From: Trichosphaerium sp. ATCC 40318
Lineage: Eukaryota; Discosea; Flabellinia; Trichosidae
NCBI GenBank assembly: GCA_038496445.1
Contig: JALMLS010000120.1
Span: 1 to 64,000 of the forward strand
Direction of reading: 5' to 3'
Length of the DNA stretch: 64,000 nt
The notes below the pieces were generated by a model. The model was not told the origin of the DNA, made no database searches, and saw only the letters and a list, made by a program, of their open reading frames with translations. The position numbers and the translations under genes are program-made. Position 1 is the stretch's first letter. Every line of letters begins with the position of its first letter. Positions 1 to 9,283 of the stretch are shown here, one piece after another.

Positions 1-1108
1 GTTGTTGTATCTACTAATCTACGAGTTCGTAAACTATAGCATGGGTTCTACTTTGTTCCGGTACGTATAGGATAAGACAGGGTCTACTTAATCTTAAAAA
101 TGTGAGAAACTACAGATAATTGTCCTTGAGATATTACGAACTTATGGTTTGTTGCTACGCGCAAGAAGAGCAATTTCTGAAATAAAATAATACTACCCAT
201 AAATACTCGGGTATTGAAAAAAATGAGTTTTCTAGCTGTAGAAGTCCAAAAAGAACTAGTCTTTGAAGTGTAGTGTATTTTTATAAGTGCTGGTGCATAT
301 TAGAGAGTTGTCGGCTTGGTTTTGGGTATTGGTTTAAAAATCAGTGAAAATAAGTCAACCAGCATTTGACTTAGGTCCTTAAGTCCTTTGATTTTATTAA
401 TCATTTTACGGAACAACCATCACCCACACATAGGTAAACATCTAATTACTTCGATTAATACACTACCCGTGGCCTGGCACTCAATTTTTCGTAGGCTGAC
501 GACATAGTTAAGTCCCAAAACCAAAACCAAAAAAGAATTAAAACAATGGGAAGCATTTTTGTATGTTCAAGTGTCGCTGAAGCCAATGTCGGATACATGA
601 ATTGTGGTCTATGTAAATGCTGTCTTTGCTTGGATATGAAAATAGTAGACAAGAACATAAAGGCTTTTGTTTGTTGTACAACAAAACCAGTACAACCTGT
701 TTTAGAGGGTAAAATAAGAAACGCTTATAAATAACACTAAGCGCCAACTTTTTTTGGAAAGCACGGCGCCAGTCGATTCAAAGTTGTAAAAAGTTAATAA
801 AGTAGAAACTTTCTAGTGATTATCATTTGGCGGTCTGTTTGTCCGGTTTAGCTATTTAACAAAAAAGATCTAACGACTTAAATGACTTCTAGTAGCTTGA
901 AATTTTTTCTGTTTTCATTGCAGAACCTGGTACAGAAGAGACGCCTAAAGTTTACATAGGTGCTCACATGATTTGCTTGCATTCATACACATGCTGCTAA
1001 AATACAAAGCAACAAGTACAGATCTTTAGTTGGTAAAATATTGTCCGTTTCAGTCAAGTTGGTCTAGTTATTTCGTCATTTGTTTTTTTCTCATAAAAGT
1101 GCTCCAAC
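1..1108. other. Region without a convincing gene
   Basis: AT-rich DNA before the retrotransposon. The only candidate is a 62-codon Cys-rich frame at 546-734 on the plus strand. It starts with ATG after an A-rich leader, begins Met-Gly and has clustered cysteines (residues 20-28). I see no family match, so it may be chance. A stretch near 900-920 looks like an intron 3' end (T-rich, then CAG), so remnants of a spliced gene are possible. Confidence 0.4.
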
Positions 1109-1232
1109 TGTAAGAGGTATAAGTGTACGGGTATCCGAGTGGTAGTGAACTCCGTAGTGTATTTATTGTGTCCCCTTAAGGGGGTTTTGTACAAGGTTAA
1201 GTCATAATAAATCACGTGTTGTGTATCTTACA
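1109..1232 (-). repeat. 3' LTR of the retrotransposon
   Basis: Direct copy of 8513-8636, flanked outside by the CAAC target duplication and inside by the polypurine tract. Confidence 0.95.
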
Positions 1233-1250
1233 GGACTCCCTTTCTTCTTA
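1233..1250 (-). promoter_or_regulatory. Polypurine tract
   Basis: Read on the minus strand, AAGAAGAAAGGGAGTCC lies directly before the 3' LTR. This is the expected place and composition for the primer of plus-strand DNA synthesis. Confidence 0.7.
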
Positions 1251-1369
1251 AGCTAGCGTCTCGTTAGTCGATCCATCTCTTCCATATCTATCATCTTCAG
1301 CTCTTGGCTCGGAAACCTTCATAACCGTGGACCAGTACTTGTACTGGAGGTCGATTTAGCCTCACTGTA

Positions 1370-4300
1370 TTATTGATCTCCAGACAACGCTAGTGCAACA
1401 TCTAATGCGAAGCGATCTTCAAAGTGTTCGATGAGATCATCTAACCATTCTCTGACCTCTTCTTTGGTTCTCAATTTCTTTAACTCTTTTGTCATCCTTC
1501 CTTGAATGTAGGCATCTCTAACGTATGGAGATCCTTTACCAATCAAATTCTTCAATCCTGATTTGATCTTCGTTGCTTTCATCTTGGGGGCTACAGCTGC
1601 TATATCTTTGAGTAATCCTAGTAATAGATCCGTCCTATGTGCTTTATTCCTTGTATTTATGCGTCTGTGGGTCTTCTGTGTTTGTATCTCTTGCGTAACT
1701 ACCCCTTTTTTGAGTGTATCTGCCAGGTCTTCTGTCAATTGTATGTCTTTTGTTGGTTCTACATAGTCGTCATCGCCTATCTTTCGTATCTCTTCATCGC
1801 TTTCGAATTTGTTAAAAATAAATGTTTCATCCTCTGGTCTCAGGAATGAATCTATGAACGGTTTAACCCTTTCCACATTGATGACTCTGCTCATTCTGCT
1901 GTCTTCTGGTAAATTTAGTAGGCATGTGGTTGGTCCAGGTCTACTGAGTATCGTGTAGGGTCCTCTCCATTTGCAGGTAAACTTTCCTTCATCTTCTTGT
2001 CGGTATGGTACACTGAGCCATACTAGTTGACCTGCTTTGTAATCTACGAATCGTCGTTTTTTGTTGTAATATCTCGCTTGATCTTTCTTCGCTTTCAGTA
2101 TGGCTTTCTTCGCTATCTGGTATGAGTATCTCAATCTATGTGCCAGTACATCTGCCCAGTGAGACATCTTGTATTTATCTGGTATCTGTACTTTATCTTC
2201 TGATAACATATCTAGTGGTATGCGTGGTTCTCTTCCAAACATAAGCATAAAAGGCGAGTACTTGGTAGAATGATGTACTGCAGTCCGATATGCGTACAGC
2301 GCGTATGGGATCCAATAATCCCAATCGTTTTGTTGCGCATTTACGAATGACTTCAGTATTTCAACGATAGTGTGGTTGAACCGTTCGGTTTGTCCATCCG
2401 TCTGTGGATGAAACGCTGTGGTTCTTTTCGGGTGGATGTATAGCATGTTCGTCACTGTAGATAAGAACTTTCCCGTGAAATCTTTGCCTTGATCGGTTAA
2501 TACCTGTTTGGGTAGACCGTATCTGAAGCAGAATTCTTTAACGAATACCGGTGCTACGTCTGTGGCGTGATGACTGACCAATGGATATGCGTCCGACCAT
2601 TTGGTGAAGTGATCTGTGATCACCAGCATGTACTTATATCCCCTTGCTGTTTGTGGTAGCGGTCCTACTATGTCCATGGCTACCACTTGCATCGGTTCTA
2701 GGATAGGGAAGTTCACTGTGAATCCACCTTTAGGTAATCTTGGCGTCTTAGCCTTCTGGCATTTTTTGCATGATTCACACCATTCCCTCACATCTGCGTA
2801 CATGTTGGGCCAGTAGAATCGCTCACTAAGCCTTTGGTACGTTTTAATGAAACCAAAGTGTCCTGCGAATGGTGCATCGTGGCCTTGTCTCATCACGAAA
2901 TTCTGCAGCATACTTGGTACGTATATTTTGACGCGTCTGTTGCTGGCCTTTCCCTTGTGCCTTTTATCCACTTGATATAGGATATGTGTATCATCATCAT
3001 ATCCCAGGCCCTTGACTTTTGTTATGAATGTGGAGCGTCTGAATCCGTTCTCTCTGCGTGTCCATTCGGGTATGGTGCCTTTGATTATGAATTGTATGTA
3101 CGCTCTGATATCTGGATCTGTTTTCTGACATTCACTCCAGTCGATCGGTTCTGTTTTTTGTACTGTTTGCTTCAGTTCTTCACTGTCATCGCTTCTATCT
3201 ACTTGGTGGCGTGTTTCTGTGTGATCTTCATCTTCTATGTGATTTAGTTCTTCGCCTGATGATAGTGGAGGTCTTGTGAGGGCGTTGGCGTCTAAGTGTT
3301 TGGAGCCACGTTTGTATTTGAGTTTGAAGTCATAGTTCTGTAACTCTAGTAACCATCTAGCCACTAATGCTCTCGGGTTCTTTAGGTTCTGAATGTATTC
3401 CAACGGTTTATGGTCTGTATACACCATCAAGGTGAATTGAGTAAGGGATATATATCCTGCAAACTCTTTTATTGCCGATATGACTCCTAGCGTTTCTCGC
3501 TCTATTGTAGAGTATTTCCTCTGCGTAGCTGTAAAAGCTTTGCTAAAATAGGCGATCACGTGCTCTCTTCCATTTATTCGTTGTACTAGTGTAGCGCCCA
3601 ATGCTACTTGTGATGCGTCTACATGCACTTCGAATGGCAATGTGAAATCTGGATGTTGTAATATCGGTGGTGATATCAGCATCTCTTTTAGTGTTTCAAA
3701 TGCCTTTTGATGTTCTTCTTGCCATTTCCATTCGACGTCTTTACGTTTTAACTTGTTTAGTGGGCTCGCGATGTGTGCATATCGGTGTACGAATCGTCTG
3801 TAATATCCAGTTATCCCCAAGAATCGTTCCACCTCTGTGATATCTCTAGGTGCCGATGCATCTCTGATCGTCTTGATGATGCGTGGGTTGGTAGCTATTC
3901 CGTTAGCTGTCACTACATGTCCAAGGAATTCTACTTCATCTTTGAATATGACCGTCTTGTCTGCTTTCAGTTTGATGTTATGTTCTCGCAATCTTTGGAA
4001 CATGAAGTTGAGATGTACTAAGTGTTCTTCGAATGTACTGCTGAACACGATGATGTCATCTACATAACAAAGACACACTTGCCATAACAGTCCTGATAGC
4101 ATGAGGTTCATGTGTCTCTGGAACGTGGCTTGCGCATTCTTCAAACCGAATGGCATTCCTAACCATTCGTATAATCCCCATGGTGTTGCAAATGCTGTTT
4201 TGGACCGATCTCTCTTCGCCATCGCTATCTGCCAGTATCCAGAGATAGCGTCAAAGAGTGAGAAGAACTTGGCTCTGGACAATGCTTCAAGTAGTTCAGT

Positions 4301-6199
4301 GATTCGTGGTAATGGGTGTACATCTTTCTTGGTTACTTTGTTAAGCTCCCTGTAGTCGATGCAGAATCTCCATGTACCATCCTTCTTTTTTACTAACACT
4401 ACGGGCGCCGACCATTGCGATTTAGATTCTTGTATCACTCCCATTTTCAGCATCTTTTCCACTTCGTCTTTCACAATTTGGTACTTCTGAGGTGGTAAAG
4501 GTCTGTATGGTATGTGTACCGGTCTTGTTCCCTCTTTGGTGTCGATATAATGCTCTGTGCCTTTTGCATCTGCCGGTTGTTCTAATTTTGATGTAAATAC
4601 GTCTAGATTATCGGCCATGAATGTGTAGGCTACTTCTTTCTGTTCCTCTGATATGTTACTTCCCTCCATTTTGAACATGTGTTTCGCTTTCGCTACATCT
4701 TCTTGTGTCACTTTTTTGCACGATATCTTGATGTTCTTCATCTCTTTTTCGTAATCTATATCCAGAGATGTGACTTCTTCGTCGTCTGTGATAGTGCGAA
4801 AGCTGGCAATGTTGCATCCCTTCTTTATTATTCGCGTACGGTTTGACATATTCATCACTTGTGTAGGTACCATGAATCTGTTAACCACATTGCAACAGGT
4901 TCGAGCCAGTTGTATGCCCAATTTATTGAATACTACATCGTTGCCATTGACGTCATCGTGTTTGTGTGCTTCTACTATTCCTGTTTTCGCTGTCACCGGA
5001 GATGATAGTCGTGCCCAGAATACGCATTGTGAGTATTTGGGTATTTTGACTCGTCCTTCTGTGATAACGTGTGTTTCATCTGGCTTCGCTGCTGCCTCTC
5101 TGATTCTGTCGATATGAGTGATCTCGCCTTTGGCATTTGTGATGACCTCGTCTTTGAAGTCGAGTTTGAGTCCAAATTCTTTGATCATGTTGAGGCCCAG
5201 TAATAATTTGTATCTGAATTTCTTGACGACGTGAAATAGTACGTTGCGTTTATCTGTTCCGATTGTAATCGGTACTGTCGCTGTTCCAATGATCGGTAGC
5301 GGCTTGTTGTTTGCTGCGAATACTTTTGCGTGATTGTTGGTTCGCATCGCTCTCCGTTTGCTTATTCGTCGCAGAGTATCGTGACTGATGATGCTGCATG
5401 TCGCTCCAGAGTCTATGACGGCCGTGGTGTCTTTTATGTTTCCAATCATCACTTTAGCGGTGGTAATCTTGTATGAGTACTGCTTCTTAACAGGGCCGTC
5501 TGCAATAGCGTTAACACTGTCATCGTTAAGTAGTCGAGTGTGTTCTATGCAATGGTTATGCCTTTTGCCCTCTAATGGTGTCTGTACGCTTGTCTTAGGC
5601 GTCTGGGCTTGTTCACCGTCATTTTCACTGAGCAACAAAGCAACGCCGTTCATATGCGAGCGATTCGATTGTCTTTGTGCTAGAGCGCGGTTAAAAGAGT
5701 AATTATGCCCAGTGGGCGAGACAACAACAGGGTAATTCCAAATTCTTTTATTTATCTCCACAGTGTTCACACCATTGTAACGACTAGGACATCTCACTGC
5801 AGAATGATCACGGCCGCCACAGATCTGACATATGCGCTTCTCTTCGCTATCGTCTCTTCGACTATCTCTTCTGTCTCTGTCATCGCGTCTGTGGTAGTAT
5901 CTATCGTCTCGTCTCGACTTGTCGTCGCGTCTGTATCTATCACGTCTGTCTCTATCGCGTCTGTCTCGATCATCTCGCCGGTATGAGTCATCTCGTCTGT
6001 CTCTGTCGCGTCTGTCGTTATCGAGGCGTCGTCTCTTGTCTCTGTCGTAGCGGTCGTCTTCGGCACGTGGTCGAGGGCGTCTGTCCAAAGGTCGTTTGTC
6101 TCTGTTGGTGGGTCTTCTATCTCGGCGATCTTCTGCTCTTCTGTCTTTGTTTCGATCGTGATTGTACGTCTCTGGTCGGCGTGGGTTGGATGGGTTGTC
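1370..6199 (-). CDS. pol: Pol polyprotein: zinc knuckle, protease, RT, RNase H, integrase
   Basis: The frame is open from 6199 to the stop at 1370 but has no ATG near its 5' end, consistent with it being the downstream part of a gag-pol frame. Counting from 6088: an Arg/Asp-rich RD-repeat stretch, a CCHC knuckle CX2CX4HX4C (about 87-100), an aspartic protease with DSGA (about 226), RT with YVDD (about 675), RNase H with HVDAS and TDHKP, and integrase with a HHCC zinc finger (HX7H...CX2C). The integrase DDE residues lie in MDIVGP, LTDQGKDF and TDGQTERFNH. A GPY/F-type module follows (KWRGPYTILS). All catalytic motifs look intact and I see no internal stop. The N-terminal extension rich in RD/RRD repeats probably binds RNA. 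Confidence 0.93.
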   Translation of the reverse strand, partial: DNPSNPRRPETYNHDRNKDRRAEDRRDRRPTNRDKRPLDRRPRPRAEDDRYDRDKRRRLDNDRRDRDRRDDSYRRDDRDRRDRDRRDRYRRDDKSRRDDRYYHRRDDRDRRDSRRDDSEEKRICQICGGRDHSAVRCPSRYNGVNTVEINKRIWNYPVVVSPTGHNYSFNRALAQRQSNRSHMNGVALLLSENDGEQAQTPKTSVQTPLEGKRHNHCIEHTRLLNDDSVNAIADGPVKKQYSYKITTAKVMIGNIKDTTAVIDSGATCSIISHDTLRRISKRRAMRTNNHAKVFAANNKPLPIIGTATVPITIGTDKRNVLFHVVKKFRYKLLLGLNMIKEFGLKLDFKDEVITNAKGEITHIDRIREAAAKPDETHVITEGRVKIPKYSQCVFWARLSSPVTAKTGIVEAHKHDDVNGNDVVFNKLGIQLARTCCNVVNRFMVPTQVMNMSNRTRIIKKGCNIASFRTITDDEEVTSLDIDYEKEMKNIKISCKKVTQEDVAKAKHMFKMEGSNISEEQKEVAYTFMADNLDVFTSKLEQPADAKGTEHYIDTKEGTRPVHIPYRPLPPQKYQIVKDEVEKMLKMGVIQESKSQWSAPVVLVKKKDGTWRFCIDYRELNKVTKKDVHPLPRITELLEALSRAKFFSLFDAISGYWQIAMAKRDRSKTAFATPWGLYEWLGMPFGLKNAQATFQRHMNLMLSGLLWQVCLCYVDDIIVFSSTFEEHLVHLNFMFQRLREHNIKLKADKTVIFKDEVEFLGHVVTANGIATNPRIIKTIRDASAPRDITEVERFLGITGYYRRFVHRYAHIASPLNKLKRKDVEWKWQEEHQKAFETLKEMLISPPILQHPDFTLPFEVHVDASQVALGATLVQRINGREHVIAYFSKAFTATQRKYSTIERETLGVISAIKEFAGYISLTQFTLMVYTDHKPLEYIQNLKNPRALVARWLLELQNYDFKLKYKRGSKHLDANALTRPPLSSGEELNHIEDEDHTETRHQVDRSDDSEELKQTVQKTEPIDWSECQKTDPDIRAYIQFIIKGTIPEWTRRENGFRRSTFITKVKGLGYDDDTHILYQVDKRHKGKASNRRVKIYVPSMLQNFVMRQGHDAPFAGHFGFIKTYQRLSERFYWPNMYADVREWCESCKKCQKAKTPRLPKGGFTVNFPILEPMQVVAMDIVGPLPQTARGYKYMLVITDHFTKWSDAYPLVSHHATDVAPVFVKEFCFRYGLPKQVLTDQGKDFTGKFLSTVTNMLYIHPKRTTAFHPQTDGQTERFNHTIVEILKSFVNAQQNDWDYWIPYALYAYRTAVHHSTKYSPFMLMFGREPRIPLDMLSEDKVQIPDKYKMSHWADVLAHRLRYSYQIAKKAILKAKKDQARYYNKKRRFVDYKAGQLVWLSVPYRQEDEGKFTCKWRGPYTILSRPGPTTCLLNLPEDSRMSRVINVERVKPFIDSFLRPEDETFIFNKFESDEEIRKIGDDDYVEPTKDIQLTEDLADTLKKGVVTQEIQTQKTHRRINTRNKAHRTDLLLGLLKDIAAVAPKMKATKIKSGLKNLIGKGSPYVRDAYIQGRMTKELKKLRTKEEVREWLDDLIEHFEDRFALDVALALSGDQ

Positions 6200-6200
6200 T

Positions 6201-7231
6201 CAGTGGTAAAATGAAAACAGGATTTTGGATATAAATCCCACTAAATTCCTTTGTTTTAGGGATTTTTAAGGTAATTTGTGAAGAATTCTTATTTTTATTT
6301 TTTTTTATGGCAGGATTTTTGATAGAATTACCATAATATTCCCTTAAATATGGAATTTTCAGAATTATTGTACAAAATCCAGCAAATAATGTTCTAATTT
6401 AGTTAGGGTTAGGGTTAGGGCTAGGGTTGAGGTTTATGAAAGTACAAATTAAGTTAGGGTTAGGGTTTAGTTTTATATTTGCAAAAAACCATTGACACCT
6501 TAGGTACATAGGTTTTTCTAGCGAACAATATCCACATGCTATTATTAAAGGTGCAAAAACCAATGGTACAGGTTAAAGTGCGTTAATCCAAAAAGTAACG
6601 GAGAACGCGTTTTAGGTGGTTTGAAAAATCACTTAAACATAACTATCTCTTACTTATCTGTTTTAGGATGATTAAAGCATTGCAACAGCCTTATTACACC
6701 ATTAAAGAATGTATTTAAAGCATTAACTCCAAGTACGTTGTTTTTAAAGCTTATTTCCACTTAATTTATCAAAAAACCCTACGCGTTCTTAATTTAGCAT
6801 TTACAAACGCATTAATTATTGTTCAGGCTCTCAAAACCAAATGCGATCAAATTACTTCTTTCGTTTATGAAGACACGATGTATTTAACTTGTACGTGTTA
6901 TTTAGGATGTTTGTATTTGTAATGATCAATAAATAAAATGACTTTGCGTTAAATCTGAACCAAAGTATCGAATAATATTTTGTGTAATTTATAAAGTATT
7001 TTTTATTGAAATCTACAAAAAATACATTAAGAAATGCTATAAAGAATACATAGAGAATTCTATATAAAATACATATGCAATTCCAAAAGTAATACTCTAA
7101 GAATTCTATGGGTAATACTTACGGAATTTCATATAAATTCAATGGGAATGAAGGAAGAGTTTTTCCGTCTACTTTTCCCATAGGAAAATAGGGTGGATTA
7201 CTTAAAAATTCCCATTTCTATTTTACTACTG
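6201..7231. mobile_element. Non-autonomous TIR element inserted in gag-pol
   Basis: A 1031-bp AT-rich segment without long frames separates gag and pol. Its ends are inverted: left CAGTGGTAAAATGAAAACAG, right (reverse complement) CAGTAGTAAAATAGAAATGG, with weaker similarity further in. It is flanked by CT at 6199-6200 and 7232-7233, a possible 2-bp target duplication. Removing the insert and one CT joins gag and pol in the same frame, which argues that it landed in a continuous coding region. The superfamily is not clear from a 2-bp duplication and CAGT termini. Short degenerate repeats (AATTC/ATACAT-rich) fill 6990-7150. Confidence 0.75.
6401..6468. repeat. Telomere-like TTAGGG repeats inside the insert
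   Basis: Two short arrays, 6401-6428 and 6452-6468, contain about four and two or three GTTAGG/GCTAGG units. They are interstitial because they lie inside the inserted element. Confidence 0.8.
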
Positions 7232-8474
7232 CTCGCATTGGTTTGGGCGCTTTAGGATTGTTTCGTGTTTGTTTTATCTTGGGTGTGATGATAGCGTTCA
7301 CCTCCTCTTCCTCCATGTTGTTGTTGCTCTTGCGTTCTCTCTCCTTCATTAACTTGAGCATCTTTAACTTGTCTCTGTGTTTCTGCTCTGCCGCTGTAGC
7401 CAGTTTGATGAGTTCCTCGTATTCCATTTTGGTGTTGTCGTAATGTCCGTAGTGCTTCTTTACCTTGATCTGTAGTGCTGGTAGCATGGCTGTGAAGAAT
7501 ATACGCGTCTTCTCTTCGACTGGTTGTCGCGCCATGTTTGCCCAACGATCAATATAGGCACGGAAATCTTCAACTGACTGACCAATAGACTGTTGTGCGG
7601 CTTGGAGTTTTCTATATGCTTCCTCTGTACCCCGTATGTATTGAAAGTGTCTGATGAGTGCCAGTATCGCTTTGGCTGGTTCTGTTGTATCGAGGTTGCT
7701 GACCATCGTGTAGGCGTCCTCCTGGGTGAATTTGGCCAATAAGAATAGATATCCAGCTTTGTCGATGTTGTATGTATCAACCATCTGTCGTAATCTGGTG
7801 AGAAACACGTACATCGATCGAACTGATATATTTTTTCCAAACACAGCCGACTTCTCTGGTACTTTGCCTGCCTTGCCCAATCGAATAGACTTACTCCAAT
7901 CATTGCCCACAATCTTTCCTTCGGTGTTCTTGACAGCGTATGGTAAGAAGCTGTATATGTGTTTGAGCTCTTCTTCTGAACACTCCAGTGAATGTAGCGT
8001 ATCTAGCGTGCCTCTTTCGTATGCTGATACGCTGGATGTGCTTTCGTGTACTTCTCGTCGTACTCGATCTATGGTATCCTCGTTATCGGTGTCATCGCTA
8101 TCATCTGAACCATCAGGCGTCTCGGTGTTTTTGGTGTCGGGTCCTTTGTTTTTCTCAGTTCTGTTTTTTGTTATCTTCCGTCTCTTCTTCTCCTTAGTGT
8201 GTTCTGTGGTGTTGGAGGCGCGCTTGCGTATCTTCTTGGGCGTACTAGTGAGCGTGGGTTTCCTGTTGGTACGTTTCGGAGCGGTCGTGTTTCCTTTGGA
8301 GGCGGCGCCAGCCGCCTTGTTTGGTGGAGCTTCTTTAGAGTTCTCTTCATCGGAGCTCATTGGTACTTTTATCACATCATCTTCGCTCTCGCCATTATCT
8401 TCGTTGATAGACTTTTCTTCGTTATCCCCCTGTGTATCATCACCCTCTTTAAGGGTAGCGTCATTGTCGTTCAT
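7218..8474 (-). CDS. gag: Gag-like capsid protein of the retrotransposon
   Basis: 418 codons starting at ATG just inside the primer-binding site. Residues 1-150 are highly charged, with acidic stretches and basic KKIRKR/KKRRK patches. Residues about 200-380 resemble a retrotransposon Gag/capsid domain (Leu- and Gln-rich helices with many aromatic residues). There is no zinc knuckle here; it lies at the start of the pol frame. The last few codons and the stop are contributed by the inserted element at 6201-7231. Without the insert the frame would run straight into pol, so the ancestral product was probably a single Gag-Pol polyprotein. Confidence 0.85.
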   Translation of the reverse strand: MNDNDATLKEGDDTQGDNEEKSINEDNGESEDDVIKVPMSSDEENSKEAPPNKAAGAASKGNTTAPKRTNRKPTLTSTPKKIRKRASNTTEHTKEKKRRKITKNRTEKNKGPDTKNTETPDGSDDSDDTDNEDTIDRVRREVHESTSSVSAYERGTLDTLHSLECSEEELKHIYSFLPYAVKNTEGKIVGNDWSKSIRLGKAGKVPEKSAVFGKNISVRSMYVFLTRLRQMVDTYNIDKAGYLFLLAKFTQEDAYTMVSNLDTTEPAKAILALIRHFQYIRGTEEAYRKLQAAQQSIGQSVEDFRAYIDRWANMARQPVEEKTRIFFTAMLPALQIKVKKHYGHYDNTKMEYEELIKLATAAEQKHRDKLKMLKLMKERERKSNNNMEEEEVNAIITPKIKQTRNNPKAPKPMRAVVK

Positions 8475-8484
8475 ATTGCGTAAA

Positions 8485-8510
8485 GGTTCGAATCCGGCTC
8501 AGTGTCGCCA
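8485..8510 (-). promoter_or_regulatory. Primer-binding site (tRNA 3'-end complement)
   Basis: Two bases inside the 5' LTR the minus strand reads TGGCGACACTGAGCC and then GGATTCGAACC. On the plus strand this is a tRNA T-arm (GGTTCGAATCC) followed by an acceptor strand ending GTCGCCA. The match covers about 26 nt, longer than the usual 10-18 nt site. The G before CCA resembles serine tRNAs, but spacing is one base off a canonical T-arm plus acceptor, so the tRNA identity is uncertain. Confidence 0.75.
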
Positions 8511-8512
8511 AA

Positions 8513-8636
8513 TGTAAGAGGTATAAGTGTACGGGTATCCGAGTGGTAGTGAACTCCGTAGTGTATTTATTGTGTCCCCTTAAGGGGGTTTTGTACAAGG
8601 TTAAGTCATAATAAATCACGTGTTGTGTATCTTACA
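8513..8636 (-). repeat. 5' LTR of the retrotransposon
   Basis: 124 bp, matching 1109-1232 along its whole length by eye, with TG...CA ends. It contains a CCCCTTAAGGGG-like palindrome and a CACGTG. This is unusually short for a gypsy-type LTR, leaving little room for U3 promoter sequence. Confidence 0.95.
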
Positions 8637-9283
8637 CAACACTGCTTCCAGAGCGAAAATAACTGGTTAAACGGACAATATTAGATAGAAAAATACAAAA
8701 ATGAAGTAGAACATTGTTTTCTATCTTTACAAATTAGGTCAATTTTTGATGTACTTTTGGAGTCATTAAAGTCGACTTAAGCAAAGTCATTTAGGTTGTC
8801 AAAAACTGGATAGAGCTAACTCACTAAAAGACGAAGACGCAACTTTCCTGTCATACACGCCTAACGCCAGCATTGCGAACTTGTCAGTGTATAGTATTTC
8901 TTCATAATTTTAATCGATTTTGATCCTACACGCTACATTATCTGGTGTGATATACAAACTCTGTTCAATCGAACATTTTATCGCTGAAGCTTGTATTTCA
9001 GAAAGCCATTCGCTATGGCTGTAGCTCTACAATATCCAAAATTGTGAGTTGTAAATAGAGGCGGTACTTAGTTCTTGCAAGATCTTACACTTTGATACTT
9101 CTGCCAAACACCTGTAGCAAACTTGAACGATACGGACAATATGTGTATAAGTATAGAATCCTATGTGTCAACCAAAACATGTTAAACAGCCGATAACAGA
9201 TTTCGTTGCTGAGGTTCTTAGCAGTTAAGCCGGACCACGACCTCTAACCACACATTGGTCTGCCGCGCTGTACATGCGTAACA
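8637..9283. other. Intergenic region
   Basis: AT-rich sequence between the retrotransposon and the F-box/Ras gene. I see no gene or structured feature that I can support. Confidence 0.5.

Larger units (their letters stand above)
1109..8636 (-). mobile_element. Ty3/gypsy-type LTR retrotransposon, near-complete, recent
   Basis: A 7528-bp element on the minus strand. It has 124-bp LTRs that I read as identical, both starting TGTAAG and ending CTTACA, and a 4-bp target duplication CAAC at 1105-1108 and 8637-8640. A tRNA-type primer-binding site follows the 5' LTR and a purine-rich tract precedes the 3' LTR. Inside are gag, then protease, reverse transcriptase, RNase H and integrase in that order, which is the Ty3/gypsy order. 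Identical LTRs imply a very recent insertion. The coding region is interrupted at 6201-7231 by another element. Such elements copy themselves through an RNA intermediate inside Gag particles. Confidence 0.95.

Noticed and set aside
1563-6066. Open frames on the plus strand across the retrotransposon
   Set aside because: Antisense shadows of pol; they contain no independent motif.
6201-7231. The gag-pol spacer as an intron or introner
   Set aside because: GT-AG or GC-AG joins at its ends do not keep the frame, whereas removing the insert with one CT copy does; inverted ends favour a DNA element.
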